This document shows positions 55,907 to 63,655 of a DNA stretch of 64,000 nt, piece after piece; the first letter of the stretch is position 1; each line of letters begins with the position of its first letter. The DNA is from Pseudomonas lalkuanensis (GTDB lineage Bacteria > Pseudomonadota > Gammaproteobacteria > Pseudomonadales > Pseudomonadaceae): contig NZ_CP043311.1 of the NCBI RefSeq assembly GCF_008807375.1, positions 1,344,001 through 1,408,000 of the forward strand, written 5' to 3'. The position numbers were made by a program, and so were the translations under genes. Below the pieces are notes generated by a model. The model made no database searches, was not told where the DNA came from, and worked only from the letters and a program-made list of their open reading frames with translations.

Positions 55907-56940
55907 TCATCGTCCTCCAGGTGACGGCTGGTGAGGGAGCGCCAGAGCAGGAAGGGGATGATCAGGGTGAAGACGATGATCTCCTTGTAGGTGCTGGCCC
56001 AGAACATCGAGAACGCTTCGATCAGGCCGACGCCCAGGGCCCCCAGGGCCGCCACCGGGTAGCTCACCAGGCCGCCGATGATGGCGCCGACGAAGCCCTT
56101 GAGGCTGATGACGAAACCGGAGTCGAAGTACAGGGTCGTGATGGGGGCGATGAGGATGCCCGACAGCGCGCCGATGAAGGTGGCCAGGGCGAAGGTCGCC
56201 TTGCCTGCCAGGTTCGGCGAGATGCCCATCAGCCGTGCGCCGAGGCGGTTCACCGCGGTGGCGCGCAGGGCCTTGCCGTAGAGGCTGCGCTCGAAGAACA
56301 GGAACAGGCCGATGATCATCGCCAGGGACACCGCGATCACCCACAGGGTCTGGCTGTTGAAGGTCACCGGGCCGAGGGTCAGGCTGGCTTCGGAGAAGGG
56401 GGCGGTGCGCGCGCCTTCCGGCCCGAACAGCAGCAGGGCGATGCCCACCATGGCCACGTGTACGGCGATGGAAACGATCAGCAGCATCAGGGAGCTGGCC
56501 GAGGCCAGCGGCTGGAACGCCAGGCGATAGATCTGCGGGCCAAGGGGCACTACCAGTGCCAGGGTCAGCAGCGCCTGCAGCGCCATCGGCAGTTCGGCCA
56601 GTGGCAGGGTACGCACCAGGCCCACCAGGGCCAGGGCGTAGGCGAGCTTGAGCACGATCCGCCTGGGGAAGCGGAAGCCGCGGTTGGCGCGGGTGGCGTC
56701 AAGCAGGTCCATGGCGCAGTCGGCCAGGGTCAGGGCGAGCAGCAGCCAGACCAGGGCGGTGGGCTGGCCGGCCTGCAGGGCGGCCATGGTCAGCGCGCCG
56801 TAGGTGACGAATTCGCCCTGGGGGATCAGCAGGATGCGCGTGACGGTGAAGACCAGCAGGATCGACAGGGCCAGCAGCGCGTAGATCGCGCCGTTGGTGA
56901 TGCCGTCCTGGCCGAGCAGCAGGGCTATCTGGAGATTCAT
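55903..56940 (-). CDS. Branched-chain-type ABC transporter permease (LivH-like)
   Basis: The 345-residue permease is of the LivH type, with the start NGAIYALLALSILLVFTVTRILLIPQGEFVTYGAL and late GFVGAIIGGLVSYPVAALGALGVGLIEAF. It is about 50 residues longer than E. coli LivH because of an inserted helical segment after the third helix (roughly 75-125). It overlaps the next gene by 4 bp (ATGA). It is separated by 161 bp from the binding-protein gene; that gap holds two hairpins. It should form the channel with the LivM part of the fusion. Confidence 0.93.
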   Translation of the reverse strand: MNLQIALLLGQDGITNGAIYALLALSILLVFTVTRILLIPQGEFVTYGALTMAALQAGQPTALVWLLLALTLADCAMDLLDATRANRGFRFPRRIVLKLAYALALVGLVRTLPLAELPMALQALLTLALVVPLGPQIYRLAFQPLASASSLMLLIVSIAVHVAMVGIALLLFGPEGARTAPFSEASLTLGPVTFNSQTLWVIAVSLAMIIGLFLFFERSLYGKALRATAVNRLGARLMGISPNLAGKATFALATFIGALSGILIAPITTLYFDSGFVISLKGFVGAIIGGLVSYPVAALGALGVGLIEAFSMFWASTYKEIIVFTLIIPFLLWRSLTSRHLEDDE

Positions 56941-57001
56941 GACGGGAACTCTTGTTGCGGTATGGGGCGCGCGAGGCGCTCAGTTGCGGCCGAGTGCGTA
57001 C

Positions 57002-57078
57002 GGTGGATGACGCTTTTTTCATCCACCTTCGGCGTTCGGCCGGGCTCCGCTTGGTGGACATGAAAAGCGATGTCCACC
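57002..57078. repeat. Double hairpin between the binding-protein and permease genes
   Basis: GGTGGATGA/TCATCCACC (57002-57027) and GGTGGACAT/ATGTCCACC (57053-57078) are two 9-bp stems, each with an 8-base loop; the outer edges also match (GTAGGGTGGA / TCCACCGTAC on the minus strand). This is a dispersed Pseudomonas palindrome type. In this place it may let the binding protein be made in excess over the permeases. Confidence 0.75.
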
Positions 57079-57101
57079 CTACGAGAGCCCGGGCCTGAGG
57101 A

Positions 57102-58253
57102 TCAGTTGCGGCCGAGCAGGGTCCAGGTGCCGTTCTTCACCTGGATCAGTTCGCGACCGCGTTCGTCGAAGCCGCTGTGGTCCTCGGGGGTCATGTTGTA
57201 GACGCCCTGGGTGGCGGCCACTTCATGGCTGGCTTCCAGGGCGTCGCGCAGGGCCGCGCGGAACTCCGGAGTGCCCGGCTGCGCCTTGGCGGCGGCCTCG
57301 GGGATGGCCTTCTGCAGCAGGATGCCGGCGTCGAAGGTGTTGGCGCCGAATGTGGCCGGCTTGCTGCCGTTGAGCTTCTCGTAGGCGGCCACGTATTCGC
57401 CGGCGATGGTCTTGGACGGGTGGGTGTCGGGCATCTGGTCGAGCACCAGCATCAGGCTGGCGGCGAGGATGGTGCCTTCCACCTTCTTGCCGCCGAGCTT
57501 GAGGAAGTCCGGCAGGGCGGCACCGTGGGTCTGGTACATCTGGCCACGGTAGCCCTGGTCGAACAGGGTGGTCTGCGGGAGCACCGCGGCGCTGCCCGGT
57601 GCGGCTACGAGTACGGCGTCGGGGCGGGCGGCGAGGACCTTCAGGCTCTGGCCGGTGACCGAGGTGTCCTGGCGCTGGAAGCGCTCGGTGGCCACCAGCT
57701 TGATGCCGTGTTCGGCGGCCATGGCGGCCATCACCTTGGACCAGTTCTCGCCGTAGGGGTCGGCAGTGCCGATGAAGCCCAGGGTCTTCACCCCACGGGC
57801 GTTCATGTCCTGCACCAGGGCCTTGGCGATCAGGTCGTCGTTCTGGGTGGTCTTGAACACCCACTTCTTCTGCTCGTTCATCGGCAGCACCACGGCGGCG
57901 GTGCCCACCGGGGCCAGCAGCGGCACGCCGGCCTCGGCGGCGAACTGGATCACGCCCATGGCATTCGGCGAACCGCTCGGGCCGATGATGGCGTCGACGT
58001 TCTCTTCGCTGATCAGTTTCTTCAGCGCCTTCACGGTGGCGGTGGGGTCGCTGCCGTCATCCAGCTGGATGTAGGTGACCTTCTGCTCGCCGGCCTGGGT
58101 GGGCAGCAGCGGCACCGAGTTCTTCTGCGGAATGCCGACCAGGGCGATGGGGCCAGTGGAGGAGGTGATGACGCCGACCTTCACGTCCGCCTGGGCATAG
58201 GCGAAGCAGGCGGCACTGAGCAGCAGGGTGGACACGGCTTGTTTGAAGTGCAT
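57102..58253 (-). CDS. Branched-chain-type ABC transporter substrate-binding protein (LivK-like)
   Basis: The 383-residue periplasmic protein has a signal peptide ending CFAYAQA and a type I periplasmic-binding fold: VGVITSSTGPIALVGIPQKN and IIGPSGSPNAMGVIQFAAEAGVPLLAP. It is the first gene of the minus-strand transport operon. CGGAG precedes the ATG. The binding family includes aromatic acid and amide receptors as well as leucine receptors. Upstream lie a sigma-54-like promoter and an AACAACAAGAA motif in the leader. The shared promoter region with iacH suggests indole-3-acetate or a related compound, which is inference. Confidence 0.9.
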   Translation of the reverse strand: MHFKQAVSTLLLSAACFAYAQADVKVGVITSSTGPIALVGIPQKNSVPLLPTQAGEQKVTYIQLDDGSDPTATVKALKKLISEENVDAIIGPSGSPNAMGVIQFAAEAGVPLLAPVGTAAVVLPMNEQKKWVFKTTQNDDLIAKALVQDMNARGVKTLGFIGTADPYGENWSKVMAAMAAEHGIKLVATERFQRQDTSVTGQSLKVLAARPDAVLVAAPGSAAVLPQTTLFDQGYRGQMYQTHGAALPDFLKLGGKKVEGTILAASLMLVLDQMPDTHPSKTIAGEYVAAYEKLNGSKPATFGANTFDAGILLQKAIPEAAAKAQPGTPEFRAALRDALEASHEVAATQGVYNMTPEDHSGFDERGRELIQVKNGTWTLLGRN

Positions 58254-58344
58254 GACGTACTCCGGGTTGCAAGGCTATTGGAGAGGCAATGATCCGCAGG
58301 GCGCGGCTGGCTCCTTCGGGCCGCTGCGCGGATGGCTTGCCGCC

Positions 58345-58355
58345 TTCTTGTTGTT
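58345..58355 (-). promoter_or_regulatory. CA motif in the leader of the binding-protein transcript
   Basis: On the minus strand AACAACAAGAA contains two overlapping AAnAAnAA matches. It lies about 92 bases before the binding-protein ATG, further than most characterised Crc sites. Confidence 0.35.
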
Positions 58356-58407
58356 CTGGCGCCTGTTGGCGCTACCGGCGGGTAACCCGCTCGGCGGGAT
58401 CAGCAAC

Positions 58408-58423
58408 TGCACCTCCCGTGCCA
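58408..58423 (-). promoter_or_regulatory. Sigma-54-like promoter of the transporter operon
   Basis: On the minus strand TGGCACGGGAGGTGCA has GG and GC ten bases apart, the exact -24/-12 spacing of RpoN promoters (consensus TGGCAC-N5-TTGCA; one mismatch in the -12 box). Transcription would start about 145 bases before the binding-protein ATG. A sigma-54 activator is required but not encoded in the window. Confidence 0.55.
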
Positions 58424-58555
58424 GAAAAATCCGCGCCGTCCTGGTGCGCGCCCCGTTTCGCCGTCTCGGCGCCTTCCGATCCCGGCCCACGTCCGGGGGC
58501 TTCGGCGCCCTTCGCCGGGGCCGCTCCGGGCAGCCCCTGACACCAGACGCCACAG

Positions 58556-58588
58556 GCCCTCCCATGCCATTCGGAGGGCGCTTTTTTT
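58556..58588 (+). terminator. Orphan intrinsic terminator on the plus strand
   Basis: GCCCTCC and GGAGGGC form a 7-bp stem with a 10-base loop, followed by GC and seven T. No plus-strand gene ends nearby, so it may end a small RNA transcribed from 58254-58555 or cut readthrough into the iac promoter region. Confidence 0.65.
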
Positions 58589-58666
58589 GGGTGAAAAATA
58601 GAGAATTAAAGGCAATAAAAATGCTGTTTTTTGGGGTGAAAAATTCGCGATGAACTGCAAAAAATA

Positions 58667-58683
58667 TGTTCGATAAACGAACA
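58667..58683. promoter_or_regulatory. PcaR/IclR-like palindrome
   Basis: TGTTCGATAAACGAACA is a perfect 6-bp dyad around ATAAA. Its core differs at two places from the PcaR site GTTCGATAATCGCAC of P. putida. It lies 300 bp upstream of iacH and 414 bp upstream of the binding-protein gene, in the AT-rich part. Confidence 0.5.
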
Positions 58684-58891
58684 GGAGTACGGACTGTTTC
58701 TAAGGGGTGTTTCGCTTCATATAAACGAGAGTGGTTCTCTTTTTGTTCATATATTACTGAAAAATAAGGGTTTTATTTTAAATTTTGAGTGCGTGAAGAA
58801 TTTTTGCGCTGTTACAAAACTGCACGAAACTGGTGCCCTGATACGTGAAAGTGCACCGAATCTACACACTATTTTTCCAGTGATAATTCAA

Positions 58892-58920
58892 TTGACATTT
58901 CACGTAATTCTTCCGATTCT
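58892..58920 (+). promoter_or_regulatory. Candidate sigma-70 promoter of the iac operon
   Basis: TTGACA is followed after 17 bases by the weak -10 GATTCT. TTTCACGTA, half of an inverted pair with TACGTGAAA 47 bp upstream, covers the spacer, so a repressor such as the MarR protein could block this promoter. The -10 box is poor. Confidence 0.35.
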
Positions 58921-58962
58921 GAATTTACGCAATCGACACCCCGCCCGGGGTGCTCGGGCACC

Positions 58963-58970
58963 AACAAGAA
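58963..58970 (+). promoter_or_regulatory. Hfq/Crc CA motif at the iacH start
   Basis: AACAAGAA matches AAnAAnAA and ends 12 bases before the preferred iacH ATG, the same distance as the motif at gltR. Catabolite repression of indole-acetate use would follow. Confidence 0.5.
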
Positions 58971-58982
58971 CGCCAATGGGTG

Positions 58983-60101
58983 ATGCAGATGACGATAGTG
59001 GTCGAGCGACTGGAGCTGGGTGGCACGGGGCGAACCGTGATGGTGAAAGACACCATCGATATCGCCGGCCACCCGACCCGCGCTTCCAGTCGTGCGCTGG
59101 AGGAAGCGCCCGACGCCGAGCGCCATGCCGACGTGGTCCAGGCCCTGCTGGACGCCGGCTGCCGCATCATTGGCAAGACCAGCCTGCATGAGCTGGCCTT
59201 CGGCACCACCGGCCTGAATGCCTGGACCGGCACTGCGGAAAATCCGCGTTATCCCGGCCGCATTCCCGGCGGTTCTTCCAGTGGATCGGCCGCTGCCGTG
59301 GCCGCCGGACTCTGCGACTTCTCCCTGGGCACCGATACCGGTGGCTCGGTACGCGTGCCTGCTGCTTGTTGCGGTGTGTTCGGCCTGAAACCCACCTTTG
59401 GCCGCGTCAGCCGTGCCGGCGTGATGCCGGCCGAGACAACCCTCGATTGCGTGGGGCCCTTCGCCGCCAGCATCGGCCTGCTGATCGAAGCCATGACTGC
59501 CATCGATCCTTCCTTCAGTGCGCTGCCCACCGTCAGTGGCATTCGCATCGGCGTCGTGCCGGTGGCGGCCAACCCGGAAGTGCAGGCCGCCCTGGACGCC
59601 GTGCTGGAAGCTGCGGATTTCCCCCTGGAAGTCATGCCGCTGCCAGGCATGCAGGCCGCCTATGACGCGGGCCTGGCCATCATCAACCGAGAAACCTGGA
59701 ACGGCTGTGGTCACCTGGTCGAAACCGGCCTGGTGGGCGCCGACATCGCCGCCCGCCTGCTGGCCGCCAGCAACACCAGCGATGCTGCCCTCGCCGATGC
59801 CGAATCAGTACGCGCTGCCTTCACCGCCGAGGTGGATGCCGCCCTGGCGCGCTGCCCCATCCTCGCCCTGCCGACCATGCCGGATTACCCGGCGTTGGTG
59901 GCGGATGCCTTTGACACCCGTGCGGCCATCGGCATGACCGCCTTCGTGCGGCCGTTCAATCTCACTGGCCACCCGGCACTGAGCATTCCCTTCGAGGGCG
60001 CCTCGAAGCTGCCGGTGGGCCTGCAACTCGTTGCCGCCAAGGGCGCGGACGAACTGTTGCTGGCAGTCGCCCGCGAGCTTGTGCAGCGCCTCGAACAATA
60101 A
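58983..60101 (+). CDS. iacH: IacH-type amidase-signature protein
   Basis: The 372-residue protein belongs to the amidase-signature family. The Ser-cis-Ser-Lys triad is readable as Lys22 (MVKDTID), Ser98 (GGSSSGS) and Ser122 (DTGGSVR), and GTDTGGSVRVPAACCG is the signature core. It is first in the order iacH-iacA-iacB-iacI-iacC-iacD known from P. putida 1290 indole-3-acetate catabolism; its exact step there is not settled. The start is uncertain between two ATGs two codons apart (and a GTG 11 codons earlier); there is no strong ribosome site, only the CA motif. It is short compared with most amidases (about 450-500). Confidence 0.86.
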   Translation: MQMTIVVERLELGGTGRTVMVKDTIDIAGHPTRASSRALEEAPDAERHADVVQALLDAGCRIIGKTSLHELAFGTTGLNAWTGTAENPRYPGRIPGGSSSGSAAAVAAGLCDFSLGTDTGGSVRVPAACCGVFGLKPTFGRVSRAGVMPAETTLDCVGPFAASIGLLIEAMTAIDPSFSALPTVSGIRIGVVPVAANPEVQAALDAVLEAADFPLEVMPLPGMQAAYDAGLAIINRETWNGCGHLVETGLVGADIAARLLAASNTSDAALADAESVRAAFTAEVDAALARCPILALPTMPDYPALVADAFDTRAAIGMTAFVRPFNLTGHPALSIPFEGASKLPVGLQLVAAKGADELLLAVARELVQRLEQ

Positions 60102-60126
60102 CCAAGAAGCCCACCTGGAGAGCCCC

Positions 60127-61299
60127 ATGTCTTCGCTAAGCGAGCTGGATTACCAGCGCCCCACCCCGATTACCGCGAGTGAAGGATTCCAGGCACTGCT
60201 CGCCGACATCCGCGAGCGTGCCCGGCGCGAGGAATTCGACCGGCAGAAATTCATTTCCCAGGACGTGATCGAGCGCTTCAAGGAACTCGGCGTCTACCGT
60301 GCCCTGGTGCCCACACGCTTCGGCGGCGACCAGCGCTCGCCGATGGAGTTCTGCCAGATGGTGGAAGAGATTTCCGCCGCTGATGGTTCCGCCGGCTGGG
60401 TCGCCAGCTTCGGCATGAACCCGGTGTACCTGGCCGCACTGCCGCTGGCGACCCTGGAAAAGGTCTATGCCAACGGCCCGGATGTAGTCTTCGCCGGCGG
60501 CATCTTCCCGCCGCAACCGGCCGCCTTCGTCGAGGGCGGACTGGAAGTGAACGGGCGCTGGAAGTTCTCCAGTGGCTGCATGGGCGCCAACCTGATCGGT
60601 GTCGGCATCAGCCCGAAGAACGGTGACACCGTCGGCCTGCCGCGCCTGGCCGTGATGCCGCGCGAGAAGGTGAAGATCGAGGAAACCTGGGACGTGATCG
60701 GCCTGATCGGCACCGGCAGCCACGATGTGGTGATCGAAGGCGTGGTCGTGCCGGAGGAGTGGACCTTCGTTCGCGGTGGCCCGGCCAATCTCGACGAACC
60801 GATGTTCCGCTATCCCTCGCTGTCCTTCGCCACCCAGGTGCTCTCGGTGGTCGGCCTGGGCGTTGCCCGCGCCGCCCTGGATTACCTCTCCGGCATGGCC
60901 ACTGGCCGTTTCTCCGTCACCGGTGCCCCGGCTCTGGCCGACCGCCCGCTGGCGCAGATGCAGATGGCCAAGGCCGAAGCCGAGCTGCGCGCCGCCCGCG
61001 CCTGGTTCTTTGAGGCCATGGAAAACGCCTGGGCCACCCTGCTGGCCGGCGACCCGGTGAGCGTGGAGCAGACCAACCTGCTGCGCCTGTCCTCCACCCA
61101 CGCCACCCGCGTATCCGCCGAAGTGGCGCGCACCGCGCAAATGCTCTCCGGCATGACCGGCGTGTACCGGGACAACCCCCTGTCGCGCTTCGTCAACGAC
61201 ACCCTGGTGGTTACCCAGCACGCGTTCATGGGCGACATGACCTACCAGAACGCCGGCGCGATCTTCTTCGGCAACAAGCCGCTACCCGGCTACCTGTGA
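60127..61299 (+). CDS. iacA: IacA: acyl-CoA-dehydrogenase-fold flavin monooxygenase of indole-3-acetate
   Basis: The 390-residue protein has the acyl-CoA dehydrogenase fold of group D flavin monooxygenases. Segments EEISAADGSAGWVASFG, KFSSGCMGAN, VIGLIGTGSHDVVIEGVVVPEEWTF and LARTAQMLSGM-like helix (VARTAQMLSGMTGVYR) are typical of IacA, HsaA and related hydroxylases. IacA hydroxylates indole-3-acetate at position 2, starting its degradation, and needs reduced flavin from IacG (beyond this window). GGAG lies 8 bases before the ATG. The 25-bp gap to iacH and the next gene support one operon. Confidence 0.9.
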   Translation: MSSLSELDYQRPTPITASEGFQALLADIRERARREEFDRQKFISQDVIERFKELGVYRALVPTRFGGDQRSPMEFCQMVEEISAADGSAGWVASFGMNPVYLAALPLATLEKVYANGPDVVFAGGIFPPQPAAFVEGGLEVNGRWKFSSGCMGANLIGVGISPKNGDTVGLPRLAVMPREKVKIEETWDVIGLIGTGSHDVVIEGVVVPEEWTFVRGGPANLDEPMFRYPSLSFATQVLSVVGLGVARAALDYLSGMATGRFSVTGAPALADRPLAQMQMAKAEAELRAARAWFFEAMENAWATLLAGDPVSVEQTNLLRLSSTHATRVSAEVARTAQMLSGMTGVYRDNPLSRFVNDTLVVTQHAFMGDMTYQNAGAIFFGNKPLPGYL

Positions 61300-61326
61300 A
61301 TTCCAACTGACTGATCGGTGATTGTG

Positions 61327-61689
61327 ATGAGCGATAAGAAAGCCCTGCGCGTCCTGTTCTGCATGGGTATCAACCAGAATTTCTTCGACGCCCCGCGTGA
61401 GGAACAACTGCAGGTCTGGGCCGCCTTCAGCGAGATGTGGAACGGCATCCACGACCTGCCCGGCGTGAACGTGTTCGGCAACATGGACGACGACCAGAGC
61501 ATGGTCGGACCAAGCACCGGCTACCCCTGGACCACCTACCTGCTGGCCGACGTGCCGGACATCGAGACCGTCCACGCCGCCTGCAACCTGTTCCGCACGA
61601 CCCCGGTGGGCGAGGGCACCTACAAGCTCTGGCGTTACTGCAAGGTCGAGGCCCGCACCGGCCGCGAACTGATCATCCAGCGCGCGTGA
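61327..61689 (+). CDS. iacB: IacB family protein
   Basis: The 120-residue protein reads ALRVLFCMGINQNFFDAPREEQLQVWAAFSEMW and has the later FRTTPVGEGTYKLWRYCKVEARTGREL. It matches the small IacB protein that always accompanies iacA, as I recall the family. No catalytic residues are defined; it may help IacA. The ATG at MSDKKALR follows a weak GTGATTGTG stretch; an ATG three codons earlier is possible. The start lies 27 bp after iacA and the stop touches the next gene. Confidence 0.84.
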   Translation: MSDKKALRVLFCMGINQNFFDAPREEQLQVWAAFSEMWNGIHDLPGVNVFGNMDDDQSMVGPSTGYPWTTYLLADVPDIETVHAACNLFRTTPVGEGTYKLWRYCKVEARTGRELIIQRA

Positions 61690-61694
61690 CCGCC

Positions 61695-62210
61695 ATGAGC
61701 CAAGCCCTCGAACAGCGCCTGCGCCAACTGGAAAACGAACACGCCGTGCGCGCCTGCATGAACCGCTACATGGAGCTGTGCGACGCCCTCGACGCCCGCA
61801 CGCCCCTGGATGAGCTGGCCGGCCTGTTCACCGCCGACGCCGTCTGGGAAGGCAAGGGCGCGAAGTACGCCAAGAGCTTCGGTGGTTACCGGGGCCGCGA
61901 GGCGATCCGCGCCATGTTCGCCACCTATATGCCGGAGCCGGCGCACTTCGCCCTGAACGTGCACTTCCTCTGCTCGGAGCTGATCCGTGTCGAGGGCGTG
62001 GAAGCCACCGGCAGCTGGGTGATGTTGCAGACCTCCACCTTCGCCAGCGGCGCCTCGCACCTCAACGCGGCGCGCCTGACGGTGAAGTTCCGCGAGGAGG
62101 AGGGCGCCTGGCGCATGGCGCATTTCCAGACCGAGAACCTGTTCAGCCGCCCGGTGGAGGCGTGGAACAGCGACGCGCACCTGCCGGTGCCCGAGCGCGA
62201 CGGGCAATAG
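61695..62210 (+). CDS. iacI: IacI: SnoaL/NTF2-like protein
   Basis: The 171-residue protein has the cone-like NTF2/SnoaL fold: HAVRACMNRYMELCDALD, LAGLFTADAVWEGKG and GYRGREAIRAMFATYMP, then HLNAARLTVKFREEEGAWRM. IacI in the iac cluster is a predicted isomerase or dehydratase-like protein that acts on indole intermediates. The ATG is 5 bp after the iacB stop; a GTG overlapping that stop is the alternative. The 147 bp after its stop hold a REP-like element before iacC. Confidence 0.83.
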   Translation: MSQALEQRLRQLENEHAVRACMNRYMELCDALDARTPLDELAGLFTADAVWEGKGAKYAKSFGGYRGREAIRAMFATYMPEPAHFALNVHFLCSELIRVEGVEATGSWVMLQTSTFASGASHLNAARLTVKFREEEGAWRMAHFQTENLFSRPVEAWNSDAHLPVPERDGQ

Positions 62211-62224
62211 GACGACGCGGAATG

Positions 62225-62299
62225 CAGGAGCGAGGGGGACGCCGAGTTCTTGCTTGCGAAAAAGTGGTATCCGAGGTTCGCGAGCAAGCTCGCTCCTAC
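62225..62299. repeat. REP-like palindrome inside the iac operon
   Basis: CAGGAGCGAG...TGCTTGCGAA at the left pairs loosely with TTCGCGAGCAAGCTCGCTCCTAC at the right. It separates iacI and iacC and may stabilise or attenuate the RNA. It is like the element at 40313. Confidence 0.6.
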
Positions 62300-62309
62300 G
62301 GATGCCGCC

Positions 62310-62317
62310 AACAAGAA
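62310..62317 (+). promoter_or_regulatory. CA motif upstream of iacC
   Basis: AACAAGAA matches AAnAAnAA, 40 bases before the iacC start. The distance makes a Crc role less sure than at iacH. Confidence 0.3.
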
Positions 62318-62357
62318 ATTTGAGTGAGTCGGCGCATTGCGCGGACGAGGAGTGATC

Positions 62358-63632
62358 GTGACCAACCTGATCGAAACCGTGAACCTGGCCAGCTCGCCGG
62401 CCGACCTGGTACTGCACGACCGCGTGCACACCTCCCTCTACACCGACGCCCGCATCTTCGACGAAGAGCTGGAGAAGGTCTTCTACAGCACCTGGATCTG
62501 GGTGGCCCACGCCAGCGAGATTCCCGATAACGGCAGCTACAAGAGCACCTACATCGGCAAGCAGCCGGTGATCGTCGTGCGCGACCGCAAGAAGGACGTG
62601 CATGTGCTGCTCAACCGTTGCCGCCACCGTGGCGCCACCGTTTGCGAACACAAGAAGGGCAAGGCCAACAGCTTCGTCTGCCCCTACCACGGCTGGAGTT
62701 ACGCCCTGGACGGCAGCCTGCGCGGCGTGCCGCACCCGGAGAGCTACGCCGACTGCCTGGACAAGGGCGAACTGCCCCTGGTCAGCCTTCGTGTCGAGCA
62801 ATACAACGGCATGATCTTCGCCACCTTCAAGGACGACATCGAGCCGCTGGTGGACTTCCTCGGCCCGGCCAGGAAGTGGATCGATCTGTTCATGAAGCAG
62901 GGCGCCGGCTACGGCGTGAAGGTTTCCGGTGAGCACCGCTTCCGCTTCCCCGGCAACTGGAAGATCCAGCTGGAAAACACCACCGACGCCTACCACTTCC
63001 CGCTGGTGCACAAATCCTTCCTGTCCTCGGTGGACGAGCAGACCCTGGAACTCTTCGACTTCGTCGAAGGCCCGGGCTACGTCGAGGATCTCGGCAACGG
63101 CCACAGCGTGATGGTGATGATCCCGGACCTCGTGGACCTGGAAGCCGACCTGGACAAACCGATCCCCGAGCGCTTCGAGGCCCTGGCCATCGATCTGCGC
63201 GCCGAGGGCATCGAGGAGCAGCAGGTGCGCCGCATCGTCCGTGCCGTGGGCGGCTCGGGCTTCAACCTCAACCTGTTCCCCAACGTGGCCTGCTCCATGG
63301 CCTTCTTCCGCGTGCTGCAGCCGATCTCGGTGAACGAGACCGAGATCCACCACGCGGTGATCACCATGGATGGCGGCCCGGCCGTGGCCAACCGCTACCG
63401 CCTGCGCCTGCACGAGCACTTCCAGGGCCCCATGGGCTTCGGTACCCCGGACGATTCCGAGGCCTGGGAGCGCGTGCAGAAGGGCGCCCAGGCGGGCACC
63501 GACCTCTGGATCATGCTCAACCGCGGCCTGCCCGGCGAGAAGCCGAGCGAGGACGGGCTGATCAGCGACGTGAGCGCCGAGACCGGCATGCGTGCGGCCT
63601 ATCAGCAGTGGAAAAAGATGATGTCCGCCTGA
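62358..63632 (+). CDS. iacC: IacC: Rieske ring-hydroxylating dioxygenase, large subunit
   Basis: The 424-residue alpha subunit has a Rieske [2Fe-2S] domain with Cys88-X-His90 and Cys108-X2-His111 (17 residues between), and a catalytic domain with the mononuclear iron ligands near Asp210, His213 and His218 (TTDAYHFPLVH). IacC with IacD hydroxylates an oxidised indole-acetate intermediate on the way to catechol. It starts at GTG with GAGGAG 5-6 bases upstream; no good ATG exists in the first 40 residues. IacD follows after 88 bp that include a palindrome. Confidence 0.9.
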   Translation: MTNLIETVNLASSPADLVLHDRVHTSLYTDARIFDEELEKVFYSTWIWVAHASEIPDNGSYKSTYIGKQPVIVVRDRKKDVHVLLNRCRHRGATVCEHKKGKANSFVCPYHGWSYALDGSLRGVPHPESYADCLDKGELPLVSLRVEQYNGMIFATFKDDIEPLVDFLGPARKWIDLFMKQGAGYGVKVSGEHRFRFPGNWKIQLENTTDAYHFPLVHKSFLSSVDEQTLELFDFVEGPGYVEDLGNGHSVMVMIPDLVDLEADLDKPIPERFEALAIDLRAEGIEEQQVRRIVRAVGGSGFNLNLFPNVACSMAFFRVLQPISVNETEIHHAVITMDGGPAVANRYRLRLHEHFQGPMGFGTPDDSEAWERVQKGAQAGTDLWIMLNRGLPGEKPSEDGLISDVSAETGMRAAYQQWKKMMSA

Positions 63633-63655
63633 CCCTCATCCGGCGCCTCGCGCCA

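Larger units (their letters stand above)
58254..58982. other. 729-bp divergent control region between the transporter operon and iacH
   Basis: The left half (to about 58555) is very GC-rich; the right half (58580-58930) is AT-rich. From left to right I see the CA motif AACAACAAGAA (minus strand, 58345-58355), a sigma-54-like promoter (minus), an orphan terminator (plus, 58556-58588), two direct repeats TTTTTTGGG(G)TGAAAAAT (58583-58599, 58627-58644), a PcaR-like palindrome (58667-58683), the inverted pair TACGTGAAA / TTTCACGTA (58842-58850, 58898-58906) around TTGACA, and a CA motif before iacH. I find no convincing protein gene. Confidence 0.6.

Noticed and set aside
58275-58565. A 96-codon minus-strand frame upstream of the binding-protein gene
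   Set aside because: It covers the sigma-54-like promoter and leader and is Arg/Pro-rich with no homology that I recognise.
58228-58653. A 141-codon plus-strand frame ending after the orphan terminator
   Set aside because: It overlaps the start of the binding-protein gene, is Arg/Gly/Ala-rich, reads through the terminator hairpin and has no ribosome site. A small RNA is a better explanation.
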